A stretch of 64,000 nucleotides of DNA, taken from assembly GCF_014692495.1 (NCBI RefSeq), contig NZ_JACOIJ010000010.1:1-64000 (forward strand). The letters run 5' to 3'. Positions 1-8,435 of the stretch are shown in pieces. Under the pieces are notes generated by a model that was given only the letters and a program-made list of their open reading frames with translations, was not told where the DNA came from and made no database searches. Every line of letters begins with the position of its first letter. The stretch's first letter is position 1. Source of the DNA: Sphingobacterium litopenaei. Lineage in GTDB: Bacteria > Bacteroidota > Bacteroidia > Sphingobacteriales > Sphingobacteriaceae. Position numbers and translations under genes: made by a program.

Positions 1-542
1 ATGCCGTGCAGGAACTCCGTATCAAATACCGTTGGGAAGTATTAGATGCAGAAAGCAAGAAGATAATAGAGTCGCGAAAGCGAGGAATCCCATATGAAGC
101 AGAATTGTTGCCTAATGGTGATACGCTCAAACAGCTATTGGCTAGATCAAGACACCTATTGTTCAAGCATCCGAGCCGATGGTCCGAAAGCCAGAAACAT
201 CGTGCTGAATTGTTGTTCATGCGGTTTCCCAAGCTAAAACAGGCTTATGATCTTGGAATTGCCTTAGGGGACATCTTCAATAAATGCAAGGACAAAAAGG
301 TAGCATTTACCAAACTAGGCCTGTGGCATAATCAGGTTGAGAATGCGGGCATTACTTCCTTTGAGAGCGTAGCACGATCTATTGCAGCGCATCATCAATA
401 CATCCTACACTACTTCGACAACAGAAGCACCAATGCTTCCGCAGAATCTTTCAATACAAAACTCAAAGCTTTCAGGAGTGTCTTTCGTGGCGTAAGGGAT
501 ACAACATTCTTCCTATACAGAGTGATGAAATTGTATGCTTAA
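1..542 (+). CDS. Transposase, C-terminal part (DDE type, ISL3-like), cut by window edge
   Basis: The frame is open to the left edge, so the upstream part lies outside the window; a GTG at position 6 is only an internal codon of a longer protein. The visible 178 residues end with the block NASAESFNTKLKAFRSVFRG, which resembles the last catalytic-Glu segment of ISL3-type DDE transposases. Family knowledge says such proteins cut and join IS ends. I could not recognise a terminal inverted repeat in the 60 bases after the stop. The neighbouring tRNA-Ser gene could be near the insertion point. Whether the element is intact cannot be judged here. The transposase call is firm; the IS family is moderate. 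Confidence 0.8.
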   Translation, partial: AVQELRIKYRWEVLDAESKKIIESRKRGIPYEAELLPNGDTLKQLLARSRHLLFKHPSRWSESQKHRAELLFMRFPKLKQAYDLGIALGDIFNKCKDKKVAFTKLGLWHNQVENAGITSFESVARSIAAHHQYILHYFDNRSTNASAESFNTKLKAFRSVFRGVRDTTFFLYRVMKLYA

Positions 543-605
543 AAATCTTTACCCCCCAAACTTTCCGTATGATCCGATTTGAGTTCTTGTTGAGGCTATA
601 AATGC

Positions 606-635
606 AAAAAGCTCCATCTTTTGATGAAGCTTTTT
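606..635 (-). terminator. Intrinsic terminator of tRNA-Ser
   Basis: A near-perfect hairpin (AAAAAGCT / AGCTTTTT arms extended by CATC/GATG around a TTTT loop) lies just past the 3' end of the tRNA on the minus strand and ends in a T run in that direction. Confidence 0.7.
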
Positions 636-638
636 CTG

Positions 639-723
639 CGGAGAGTGAGGGATTCGAACCCCCGAACCTGTGACAGTTAACGGTTTTCAAGACCGCCGCA
701 TTCGACCACTCTGCCAACTCTCC
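639..723 (-). tRNA. tRNA-Ser (anticodon TGA)
   Basis: Read on the minus strand the segment folds as a class II tRNA. The acceptor arms GGAGAGT and ACTCTCC pair with a G discriminator, the anticodon arm carries CTTGAAA (anticodon TGA, reads UCN serine codons), a long variable arm follows, and the T arm contains GGTTCGAATCC. The 3' CCA is not encoded in full, so it would be added after transcription. An apparent 81-codon reading frame across this gene is the familiar spurious translation of a tRNA-Ser. Confidence 0.95.
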
Positions 724-840
724 GCCACAAAAGTAGAAATTCTAACTAGATCTACAAAACTTATTTTGCGACAATAGGCTTATGCCTTGAAAATGAGGTG
801 AATTATTTTATTTTCTCCTAGAAAAATTCACTTTTTGAGG

Positions 841-1725
841 CTATTGAGCAAGAATTTCGCGGCAATGCTTACGGATATTATTTGCTATTTTATCTATTGG
901 AAGATCGTCAGAGTCCAAACCAAAAGGTTCTTCAATGGATTCGCCTATCATTTCTATCGTTATTAGTACATAGAAAATAAACGGAACCGCCAACGTTACG
1001 AAATAACCCATAGAGAAAACATATCCTACAGGAAGAGTGATAGAATAAATGATAATAAATATCTTGATAAATGAACTGTAAGCAATGGGAATAGGCGTAT
1101 TTTTGATGCGTTCACATGCTCCACAGACATTAGTCATCCCTGTGATATCTTCATGTAAGATTCGAAGCTGGTCGCCCGTAATTTTGTTTTCTGTATATAA
1201 TGCATTCACCTTTTTAAATATTAGGGAAGCTACTTGATTAGGTCCATGCTTTTTGTCATCCAAATCAGCTAATTCAGGATGATCTTTTTCGTCCAACATA
1301 AATTTGGTGTAATCCGACCTCAAGAAGCTAAATAATGTCTCAGCAAAAAGCGGTATGGATTTTCGGAAGAAATTACGGTTGACTTTATCATCTACGGGCA
1401 GCATAGCATTTAGTTTTATACTCAAGGTACGGCTTATGTTCGTCAAAGCTCCCCATTGTTTGCGTGCTTCCCACCACCTGTCATACGCGGTATTGGTACG
1501 GAAAACCAAAATTAACGAAAGCACAAATCCCAGTAGATTATGTACGGTGGTGATATTTTTAACCCAACTTTTATCGGATAAATTGAGGTATTCGAGTTCG
1601 AGATAAGCTACGCCCCAAGAAAAGGCAGAAACAAGTAAAAGTATAGGGAAGATCTTTTTCGAATGATCAGATTTCAACAAATGTTTTATGGTATGAAACC
1701 AATCTTTCGGGTTATAAACTTTCAT
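841..1725 (-). CDS. Bestrophin-family anion channel protein
   Basis: A 294-residue membrane protein of the bacterial bestrophin family (formerly UPF0187). Segments at about 25-41 and 62-76 are hydrophobic, followed by the family signature FRTNTAYDRWWEARKQWG at 75-92. Two more hydrophobic stretches lie near 215-260, next to a conserved IEEPFG motif close to the C-terminus. Bacterial homologues form pentameric channels in the inner membrane; the ion selectivity of this one is not readable from sequence. It stands alone, divergent from the lysozyme gene across 47 bases, so the two share a small promoter region. Confidence 0.9.
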   Translation of the reverse strand: MKVYNPKDWFHTIKHLLKSDHSKKIFPILLLVSAFSWGVAYLELEYLNLSDKSWVKNITTVHNLLGFVLSLILVFRTNTAYDRWWEARKQWGALTNISRTLSIKLNAMLPVDDKVNRNFFRKSIPLFAETLFSFLRSDYTKFMLDEKDHPELADLDDKKHGPNQVASLIFKKVNALYTENKITGDQLRILHEDITGMTNVCGACERIKNTPIPIAYSSFIKIFIIIYSITLPVGYVFSMGYFVTLAVPFIFYVLITIEMIGESIEEPFGLDSDDLPIDKIANNIRKHCREILAQ

Positions 1726-1772
1726 TAATTATAGTTGATATAGATTTTGAAATAACTTATTTTAGTCGCAAT

Positions 1773-2627
1773 ATGGCGAAATATCAGAAAAGGAGCAAGA
1801 AAAATGTTGTATCAGCTGCAGAGGAGAGAAGGCGGTATTTGATATGGAGCGTTGCTATACCATTTGCTGTAATAGTTTTGATTGCCATATGGAATTACCG
1901 GCATAGTGTTAAGTATTATTATCACGTACTTTTTGATAAGGAAATCAAGAAAGGAGATTCTGAAAAGAGTAAACATGATGCGCGTAATATATTATTGATG
2001 AATTCTCATTCGGATAAATCTTTTGGGATTGATATTAGTCAATATCAAGGGAAGATTTTGTGGGATTCTGTAAGTCTGATCAATGAAGAATTTCCTATAG
2101 ATTTTGTTTTTGTAAGAGCCACGATGGGAGAGAAAGGGAAGGATAGTAAATTTGATCAAAATTGGTCTGCTGTACAGCGCATTAATAAACTGCGCGGTGC
2201 TTATCATTATTTTAGGCCAAATGAAAATTCCATCAAACAAGCTAATAATTTTATTAAAACAGTAAAATTAAAACCGGGCGATCTTCCACCTGTTCTAGAT
2301 ATTGAAGAGCGTCCGCGAAGGCAATCGATGGATAGTCTGCGTGTAGGTTTGAAAAGATGGTTGGATCGGGTAGAAGCGCATTACAAAGTCAAGCCTATTG
2401 TATATTCAGGAGATAGTTATTTTACTGATTTCTTAGAGAAAGAATTTAAAGATTACAAGCTTTGGATTGCTAATTATAATTTTTGGGTAGAGTCGCCTAA
2501 AGCACATTGGGATATTTGGCAATTTTCGGAAAAAGGCAGCGTTAAAGGAATTAAAGGTTTTGTGGATCTCAATATGTATCATTTGGATGTAGAAGACTTG
2601 GAAAAATTGAGTATCCCTTTTAATTAA
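1773..2627 (+). CDS. Glycoside hydrolase family 25 lysozyme, membrane anchored
   Basis: A 284-residue protein with a basic N-terminus and one membrane helix at about 22-40, then a GH25 domain from about residue 84 to the end. GH25 enzymes cut the beta-1,4 bond between N-acetylmuramic acid and N-acetylglucosamine in peptidoglycan. The expected motifs are present: GIDISQYQG (85-93), FVFVRAT, GAYHYFRP, and the acidic pair in VLDIEE (174-179). WDIWQFS and the closing VDLNMY also fit. The uncleaved-looking anchor suggests it faces the periplasm from the inner membrane. Thioredoxin starts 12 bases later, so the two are probably co-transcribed. Confidence 0.92.
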   Translation: MAKYQKRSKKNVVSAAEERRRYLIWSVAIPFAVIVLIAIWNYRHSVKYYYHVLFDKEIKKGDSEKSKHDARNILLMNSHSDKSFGIDISQYQGKILWDSVSLINEEFPIDFVFVRATMGEKGKDSKFDQNWSAVQRINKLRGAYHYFRPNENSIKQANNFIKTVKLKPGDLPPVLDIEERPRRQSMDSLRVGLKRWLDRVEAHYKVKPIVYSGDSYFTDFLEKEFKDYKLWIANYNFWVESPKAHWDIWQFSEKGSVKGIKGFVDLNMYHLDVEDLEKLSIPFN

Positions 2628-2639
2628 TAAAGAAAAGTT

Positions 2640-2939
2640 ATGGCAAGTTTTAAAGAGTTGATTGAGAAAAATAATTTGGTTTTAGTGGATTTTTCAGCAG
2701 AATGGTGTGGACCTTGTCAGACATTAGCGCCCATTCTCAAAGAAGTGAAAGAACACTTTGGTGAAGGATTAAGTGTGATTAAAATTGATGTGGATAAGAA
2801 CAATGCTTTGGCAAGAAGTTTTTCGGTGCAAGGTGTTCCGACTTTGATATTATATAAATCTGGTCAACAGGTGTGGCGGCAAAGCGGTCTATTAACCAGA
2901 TCAGATCTAATATCGATTATTCAGCAATATGCTGCCTAA
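2640..2939 (+). CDS. trxA: Thioredoxin
   Basis: A 99-residue single-domain thioredoxin without a signal peptide, so cytoplasmic. The redox motif WCGPC is at 22-26 and the cis-proline loop GVPT at 66-69. It reduces protein disulfides and is itself reduced by thioredoxin reductase; a trxB gene lies at 20879-21838. Its 3' end overlaps the convergent CorC-family gene by 4 bases. Several thioredoxin paralogues are common in this phylum, so whether this is the main one cannot be told. Confidence 0.93.
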   Translation: MASFKELIEKNNLVLVDFSAEWCGPCQTLAPILKEVKEHFGEGLSVIKIDVDKNNALARSFSVQGVPTLILYKSGQQVWRQSGLLTRSDLISIIQQYAA

Positions 2940-4261
2940 TCGATATTATCCGTAATATCAGAATTTAGTGATTTGATTTTTGTCATCGCCACCTTGTCTA
3001 TTCGGTTGCCATCCATGTCGATGACTTCCAAATGGTAACCTTTGTAGGTGATGGATTCTCCTTCGGCAGGGATATGATCCAAATAAAGGAATACCAGTCC
3101 TCCGACAGTCGTTATATTTGAAATTTCATCTTCGTCATCTTCGCTTAGGTGGATTTCAAATTTTTCGAAGAAATCATCAAGCTGACAACGTCCATCTATG
3201 ATGTATGAGCCATCTTCGCGCAAACGAACCAATTTTGATTTACTTTCTTTCGCTTCTTCATCGAAAGTTCCAACTAGATTTCCGAGGATATCTTTTAATG
3301 TAATAATACCTTGAGGTGTTCCGTACTCATCAATTACAACAGCTTGTGTCACTCTGCTGCTTTTTAATATCTCCAACACAGAATATATTCCGCTGTTTTC
3401 ATTCACAAATGGAATAGGCTGGATTAATTTTTCGATATCTGGATGATCATTCAATAAAAAGGCTTTCAATAAATCTTTCACCGAAATAATACCTTTCATA
3501 TTATCAAAATGTCCGTCGCAGACTGGGTACTCTGTATGATTGGACTTAAGAATATATTTCCGCATCTCCTCAAAGGAATCCTGAATATCCAAGTATGTAA
3601 TATCATTGCGGTGAACCATAATATTCAAAGCGCGCTTATCGCCAATAGTCAACAAGCGATCTACCAAATCATGTTCAAAGCCTTCAATAACGCCACTAGT
3701 CACTCCTTCATCGACTAAAGCTTTAATTTCTTCCTCTGTTACCGCATTGCTGGAAGTTTTGATATTTAATAATTTAACAATAAAATCAGTCGAAACAGAT
3801 AATGACCAAACAAACGGCTTTACAATTTTGCTCAGGATGTCCATTGGTCTGGAGATGAGCGAAGCATATTTTTCTGGTATAGCCATCCCAATTCTTTTGG
3901 GCACCAGTTCGCCAATAACCAAGGACATATAGGTAATTATTAATACAACTATACCTACGGAAAGCGTGTCGCTATATGGAGCTAATGAAGGAATCGATTT
4001 CAGGTGTTCAGCGATGTAAGTTGAAATAGAGCCCCCAGAGAAAAAACCAGTTAAAATACCAATTAAGGTAATACCTATTTGAACGGTAGATAAGAATTGA
4101 TTGGGGTCATCTTTAAGTTTTAAGGCTCTTTTTGCGCCCGCATTTTCATCACTTATGGATTGTAATCGTGCTTTTCTACTGGATACTATGGCGATTTCGG
4201 AGGCGGACAAAATACCATTAAGTACCATAAGCACCAAAATGACGACTATTTCTGTTATCAT
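2936..4261 (-). CDS. CorC/HlyC family membrane protein (CNNM + CBS pair + transporter-associated domain)
   Basis: A 441-residue protein with the usual order of this family: an N-terminal CNNM (DUF21) membrane domain over roughly residues 1-185 with several hydrophobic helices and the motif VIGELVPKRIG, a CBS pair over about 205-330 (VIDEYGTPQGIITLKDILGN is typical), and a C-terminal CorC_HlyC domain. Relatives are linked to magnesium or cobalt efflux; the older name hemolysin is not well founded. The C-terminus is acidic (EDDEDE). No partner gene is adjacent. Confidence 0.9.
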   Translation of the reverse strand: MITEIVVILVLMVLNGILSASEIAIVSSRKARLQSISDENAGAKRALKLKDDPNQFLSTVQIGITLIGILTGFFSGGSISTYIAEHLKSIPSLAPYSDTLSVGIVVLIITYMSLVIGELVPKRIGMAIPEKYASLISRPMDILSKIVKPFVWSLSVSTDFIVKLLNIKTSSNAVTEEEIKALVDEGVTSGVIEGFEHDLVDRLLTIGDKRALNIMVHRNDITYLDIQDSFEEMRKYILKSNHTEYPVCDGHFDNMKGIISVKDLLKAFLLNDHPDIEKLIQPIPFVNENSGIYSVLEILKSSRVTQAVVIDEYGTPQGIITLKDILGNLVGTFDEEAKESKSKLVRLREDGSYIIDGRCQLDDFFEKFEIHLSEDDEDEISNITTVGGLVFLYLDHIPAEGESITYKGYHLEVIDMDGNRIDKVAMTKIKSLNSDITDNID

Positions 4262-4416
4262 ATATTAAATAAAAATCTTCATTACGAATATAATAAATTA
4301 AATCAGGATAAATGATTCCATTCTGAAAGAAAATGGTGCAAACGTTTGATATAAAAAAAAGCTTTATTTAATACAATGAATTATTGATATTGGTCATTAT
4401 TTTGAAAATCAAGTGC

Positions 4417-5532
4417 ATGAATTTAACCAATGACGTTTATTTTGAGCTCAAAAATGTAGTTTCTCAATTTGATATTTCTGGCGAAATCGTAAGTATCGAA
4501 AAATTTGGTTCCGGCCATATTAACGATACATTTCGAGTGCGCATAGATAATGCCGATACTTCCTATTTATTGCAAAAGATTAACCACCATATATTTCCTA
4601 ATATTGATGGATTGATGCAAAATATTCAATTGGTCACCGATCATTTGAAAAATGTGATGGCAGGTAGTGTGGAGGATGTAACAAAACATACTTTGACGAT
4701 TATTCCTTGCAAGGACAGCAAGCTTTACCACAAAGACCAGGATGGTCAATATTGGAGAGTATTTATATTGTTAGACAATGTTAAAAGCTACGATATCGTA
4801 GAAACTTATCAGCAAGCTTACTCTGGTGGGCGAGCTTTTGGACAATTTCAAAAACAATTATCTACGCTAGATGCGCGTAAAATTGTAGAGGTATTGCCAA
4901 ATTTCCACAATATTGATTTTAGATTGAATAATCTTAAAAATGCGATTCGTGAAAATAAAGCTAATCGACTAGATGAGGTAAAAGATATATTAGACTATAT
5001 CAACTCGCGTGAAAATCGCATGCGTACCGTTTTGCACATGGCCGAAAATGGTGAATTGCCTTTACGTATTACGCACAATGATACCAAATTCAATAATGTA
5101 TTATTGGATGAGAATGATAATGTACAATGTGTGATTGACCTGGATACGGTAATGCCAGGTTATGTAGCTTATGATTTTGGTGATGCAATACGCACGATTA
5201 TCAATTCAGCCGCTGAGGATGAAAAAGACCTATCTAAAATAGTTTTAAATATTCCATTGTTTCAAGCTTATACAGAAGGTTATTTGGCAGAAGCCGCTGA
5301 ATTTTTAACCGAAGAGGAAATAGAATCTTTATTTTATGGGGTGTTATTATTGCCTTATATGCAGGCAGTTCGTTTCTTGACTGATTATATAGATGGTGAT
5401 TTATACTACAAAATTCATTATCTTGACCACAATTTAGTACGTACTCGTGCTCAAATAAAGCTCGTTCAGGAATTGGAGCAACACGAAACGGTACTGAAGG
5501 ATATTTTGAAAAATACACTATCTATCAATTAG
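4417..5532 (+). CDS. APH-fold kinase, possible N-acetylhexosamine 1-kinase
   Basis: Aminoglycoside phosphotransferase/choline kinase fold of about 371 residues. I use the ATG at 4417; the frame is open slightly further up only from a TTG. Visible are an N-lobe glycine loop (GSGHINDTF), the catalytic HNDTKFNNVLLD and a metal-binding DLD followed by YDFGD. HNDTK..NVLLD is also the style of sugar 1-kinases such as NahK, so phosphorylation of a free amino sugar is the best guess; drug modification is unlikely. A CBM9-like gene follows after 3 bases, so they form an operon. The fold is certain, the substrate is inference. Confidence 0.8.
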   Translation: MNLTNDVYFELKNVVSQFDISGEIVSIEKFGSGHINDTFRVRIDNADTSYLLQKINHHIFPNIDGLMQNIQLVTDHLKNVMAGSVEDVTKHTLTIIPCKDSKLYHKDQDGQYWRVFILLDNVKSYDIVETYQQAYSGGRAFGQFQKQLSTLDARKIVEVLPNFHNIDFRLNNLKNAIRENKANRLDEVKDILDYINSRENRMRTVLHMAENGELPLRITHNDTKFNNVLLDENDNVQCVIDLDTVMPGYVAYDFGDAIRTIINSAAEDEKDLSKIVLNIPLFQAYTEGYLAEAAEFLTEEEIESLFYGVLLLPYMQAVRFLTDYIDGDLYYKIHYLDHNLVRTRAQIKLVQELEQHETVLKDILKNTLSIN

Positions 5533-5535
5533 TAA

Positions 5536-6162
5536 ATGAGTTCATTAGAAGTACCTAAAATTCACATTCCCTCCATTACGATGGAATCCTTAAAATTTGT
5601 TTTCAAGGAATTGGAATGGCATGCTATCGATCAGGCTCCATGGGCTAACGAATATCCATATCAACCTGATGTGAAGTTTCAGATTGCTTACGATAAAGAG
5701 CATATATTTATACATTACGATGTGAAAGAAGAGTTTGTGAAAGCTTCTTACATTCGACCAAATGAAAATGTATGGGAAGATAGCTGTGTGGAATTTTTTC
5801 TTTCCTTAGATGGTAAAGAGACCTACTACAATTTTGAATTCAACGCATTGGGTACAGGTTTGATAGGATACGGATCGGCAGTAAAGTCAGAAAGAACACG
5901 TTTATCTGCAGCGCAAATAGAATTAGTGGATACGTACATTCAAGTGAAAAATATTAAAGGTAGTAAAGAGTGGGAGAGTTATTTGGTGATTCCAACCTCA
6001 CTTTTTAATGCAGTTTCGTTGGAAGGTCAGACGTATCATGCAAACTTTTATAAATGTGGGGATGGTCTTCCGCAACCACACTTCTTAGCCTGGAGTACTA
6101 TCGATTTACCCAAACCAAACTTTCACCAACCCCAATTTTTTGGCGAGATAAATTTCATATAG
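5536..6162 (+). CDS. Carbohydrate-binding family 9-like protein
   Basis: A 208-residue protein resembling the CBM9/DOMON-like beta-sandwich domain. The stretch DVKFQIAYDKEHIFIHYDVKE and the later VWEDSCVEFFLSLDGKETYYNFEFN are typical of that family, in which sheets carry an exposed ligand site. No signal peptide is seen, so it may act in the cytoplasm, unlike CBM9 modules of secreted xylanases. Tight coupling to the upstream kinase suggests a shared sugar substrate. A strong terminator follows directly. Confidence 0.72.
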   Translation: MSSLEVPKIHIPSITMESLKFVFKELEWHAIDQAPWANEYPYQPDVKFQIAYDKEHIFIHYDVKEEFVKASYIRPNENVWEDSCVEFFLSLDGKETYYNFEFNALGTGLIGYGSAVKSERTRLSAAQIELVDTYIQVKNIKGSKEWESYLVIPTSLFNAVSLEGQTYHANFYKCGDGLPQPHFLAWSTIDLPKPNFHQPQFFGEINFI

Positions 6163-6170
6163 AAAACCAT

Positions 6171-6214
6171 AAAATAAGAAAAGGCGAATCGTAAGATTCG
6201 CCTTTTCTTATTTT
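6171..6214. terminator. Bidirectional intrinsic terminator
   Basis: Perfect 20-base-pair stem (5' arm AAAATAAGAAAAGGCGAATC, loop GTAA) with an A run on one side and a T run on the other. It can end the CBM9-like transcript from the left and the membrane-protein transcript from the right, and it overlaps the stop codon of the latter. Confidence 0.9.
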
Positions 6215-6867
6215 ATAGTGGAAACTTTATGCTTATCAACTTTTTTAATCCAGTAAATTATATAAACTGTTCCTAAAACTGTTGGCGCCATCCAGTAAAT
6301 GGTTTCATTAAAGTGTAACCCCGCGACAAGGAAAGCGGTAAAGGAAGCAATTAATGCACCTACCATTCGACCAATATGGCTTTTCAGATAGGCTATGTTT
6401 TTCGTAGTTAATCTTTTGAAATTCTTAAAATCATTTACGCTCATAAATAAGCCAAATCCCGCAAAGAATACATACAATATAGAACCTTCTATTTTCTGTA
6501 GGATTCCCAATACACCCAATCCAAGCATGATGATACTGATGAATAACATTGACCCCGAGATGATTTTGTCCAATGTATCTGCGGCGGATTTCTCTTTGCT
6601 TTTAAATGTGAGCGCACGATTACCTGCTAAAATCATATAGATAGTGAATAAGCCAATTAGAAATAAAAAGGTGTTTTCGTGATTCGGCAACCGCGCAATT
6701 ATCAACGAAATAAGAGAACTGCTGATCATAGCTGCACTGAATATTTTACCAGATTTTTTGTGTGAAGTATTTCTCTTTCGAAAATATACGCTTGAAAGTC
6801 CAGATAACAGTCCTAATCCCCCTAAAAAAGCGTGGATATAAATTAATGTTTTTATAAATGTTTCCAT
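6208..6867 (-). CDS. Conserved multi-pass membrane protein (DUF2306-like)
   Basis: 219 residues with about seven hydrophobic helices and no recognised catalytic motif. Visible conserved blocks are YIHAFLGGLGLLSGL near the N-terminus, HKKSGKIFSAAM, RLPNHENTFLFLIGLFTIYM and KSHIGRMVGALIASFTAFLV. The spaced HKKSGK and SHIGRM histidines in membrane-facing positions resemble DUF2306-type proteins, but I am not sure of the family. A broken paralogue lies immediately upstream on the same strand, so this looks like a tandem duplication with only this copy intact. Confidence 0.7.
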   Translation of the reverse strand: METFIKTLIYIHAFLGGLGLLSGLSSVYFRKRNTSHKKSGKIFSAAMISSSLISLIIARLPNHENTFLFLIGLFTIYMILAGNRALTFKSKEKSAADTLDKIISGSMLFISIIMLGLGVLGILQKIEGSILYVFFAGFGLFMSVNDFKNFKRLTTKNIAYLKSHIGRMVGALIASFTAFLVAGLHFNETIYWMAPTVLGTVYIIYWIKKVDKHKVSTIK

Positions 6868-6889
6868 TAGTAAAGGTGTGTAAGTGTGA

Positions 6890-7639
6890 TTATGACGTAA
6901 TAATTGGCGTGCAAGCTACATTATTTTTACTTAATAGATCACAAATAAAATCAAAAATCGAATGACAAAATTTGATTTTATAAACTTCTTTTATAAAACC
7001 TCTTTTTCTTACTTTTTTTGTCCAATAAGTAATGATGATAATACCAATAAAAGTAGGAGTAATCCAAAAGATTATATCATTTCGTTGTAACCCTGTTACT
7101 AGAAATGCCGTAAAAGCTGCTATTAAAGCTCCTATCATGCGACCAATGTGACTTTTCAACCAAGCAATTTTTTGGAATCTGTAAAATTTGTAATTTCTAA
7201 AATCATTTATTCCCAAGAATAAGCCTATCGCTCCAAAGAATAAGAAAAATATAGCATCTTCGTGTTCAGCTATCCATTTGAAAGTCGCGACAATTAGCAT
7301 TATTAGCGCAATAAGAAACATACTTCCAGAGATAACTTTATCGGTGGTATTAGCCGACAATTTATTAGAATCTCTAAATGATAAAGCGCGATTTCCAGAT
7401 TATATCAAATAAATGGTAAAGAGTCCGATTAAAAAAAGAAAAGTATTTTGATGATTGGGGAGTATGGCAATGACTAAAGATAGTCCTGAACTAATCAGCA
7501 TAGAAAAGGAAAATATTTGACCGGAGTTTCGGTGTTTTGTTCTTTCTTTTCTAACATATAGACTTGCTACACCCGATAGCAATCCTAATCCACCAAAGAA
7601 GGCATGGATATAGATTAATATTTTAATTAAAAATTCCAT
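6890..7639 (-). pseudogene. Broken paralogue of the neighbouring membrane protein (in-frame TAA)
   Basis: Read from the ATG at 7639 the protein parallels its neighbour (YIHAFFGGLGLLSGV, LPNHQNTFLFLIGLFTIYLI). It then meets a TAA at 7400-7402, and the same frame continues with SGNRALSFRDSNKLSANTTD, which matches LAGNRALTFKSKEKSAADTLD of the intact copy. The stop therefore replaces one codon (Leu in the paralogue; TTA to TAA would suffice). The C-terminal end also differs: about 30 extra residues replace the short basic tail. Could be real decay, a sequencing error, or two fragments that are still made. Confidence 0.8.
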
Positions 7640-7728
7640 TCTAGGGTTAGTGTGATTTAAGTCAATTTACGATTATAACTTTACCCTATCAAGAAGTTTT
7701 TGAGTATTTACTTAAAAAAGTTGTTAAA

Positions 7729-7762
7729 AAGTAAGAGCGAATCAATCGATTCGCTCTTACTT
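7729..7762 (-). terminator. Intrinsic terminator after the CarboxypepD_reg-like gene
   Basis: 15-base-pair stem with arms AAGTAAGAGCGAATC and its complement around a 4-base loop, followed on the minus strand by a T run. It overlaps the stop codon of the gene at 7761-8435. Confidence 0.85.
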
Positions 7763-8435
7763 ATTTTATTTTTTTAAATGTGGTATAACTTTCTATAATA
7801 TAAACTTTTAGATCTTCAGGGCTGGAGTTTTCAATGAACTCTACCGTAGGTCTAAATCGTTCTCGAAATAAGGCTATATCGGCATCATTTAATGGTAGCA
7901 ATGATCCAATTAGATGCTTGGTAAATTTGCGATCGATCTTTCTGGCTTGAAATTCTTCGTAGAGTATATCAACGCTTCGACGCGCATTTTTTGCTTCACG
8001 CCCTAAAAGGCGAGACGGTGATATTTTTACTCCACCTTGATTTCTGGGAACTTCTACAATTTTTCCTGCATTCTTTGCCTTTTCTAGTTCTTGTGCGAGC
8101 ACATTGTCCGTCATTCTCTTGACTAAAACCTCGTCAATATGAAGGATGTTTTCGTCTTTATTCAAATAAATTCGACGAACCGCTTCGTCATAATAGAAGA
8201 TAGTATCTGTATTATAGCCTAAAATTTGAACGCCCAAATAATCATTTACTTCGCCCGCAATTTTGAAAGAGCCGTCTCGGTTGGAATTGGCAATTTCATT
8301 GGTACGTAGGTTTTTTATTTCTACATTATTCAAGGGTTGGCTGCTAACTAAATCGTAGATAAAGCCATTAATGTGCTGCGCTTGAGCAAAGCTCGATATC
8401 GCAGTAAGAACTGTTATAATAATATATTTAATCAT
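7761..8435 (-). CDS. Secreted protein with carboxypeptidase-regulatory-like domain
   Basis: 224 residues starting with a signal peptide (cleavage near SFAQAQ). The region at about 22-90 (GFIYDLVSSQPLNNVEIKNL, then ANSNRDGSFKIAG and LGVQILGYNTDT) has the pattern of the CarboxypepD_reg beta-sandwich found at the N-terminus of SusC proteins and in periplasmic proteins. The rest is charged and unassigned. Its start codon directly follows the stop of the M1 aminopeptidase gene, so the three genes from 10741 to 7761 form one operon. Function unknown. Confidence 0.75.
   Translation of the reverse strand: MIKYIIITVLTAISSFAQAQHINGFIYDLVSSQPLNNVEIKNLRTNEIANSNRDGSFKIAGEVNDYLGVQILGYNTDTIFYYDEAVRRIYLNKDENILHIDEVLVKRMTDNVLAQELEKAKNAGKIVEVPRNQGGVKISPSRLLGREAKNARRSVDILYEEFQARKIDRKFTKHLIGSLLPLNDADIALFRERFRPTVEFIENSSPEDLKVYIIESYTTFKKIK

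Noticed and set aside
472..717. 81-codon minus-strand frame starting MAEWSNAAVLKTVN
   Set aside because: It is the translation of the tRNA-Ser gene, a well known false ORF.
4384..4416. Extended start of the APH-fold kinase (TTG)
   Set aside because: The added residues are hydrophobic noise and an ATG at 4417 fits the family start better.
4417..5532. Aminoglycoside resistance gene
   Set aside because: The fold is shared with drug kinases but the HNDTK motif and CBM9-like partner point to sugar metabolism.
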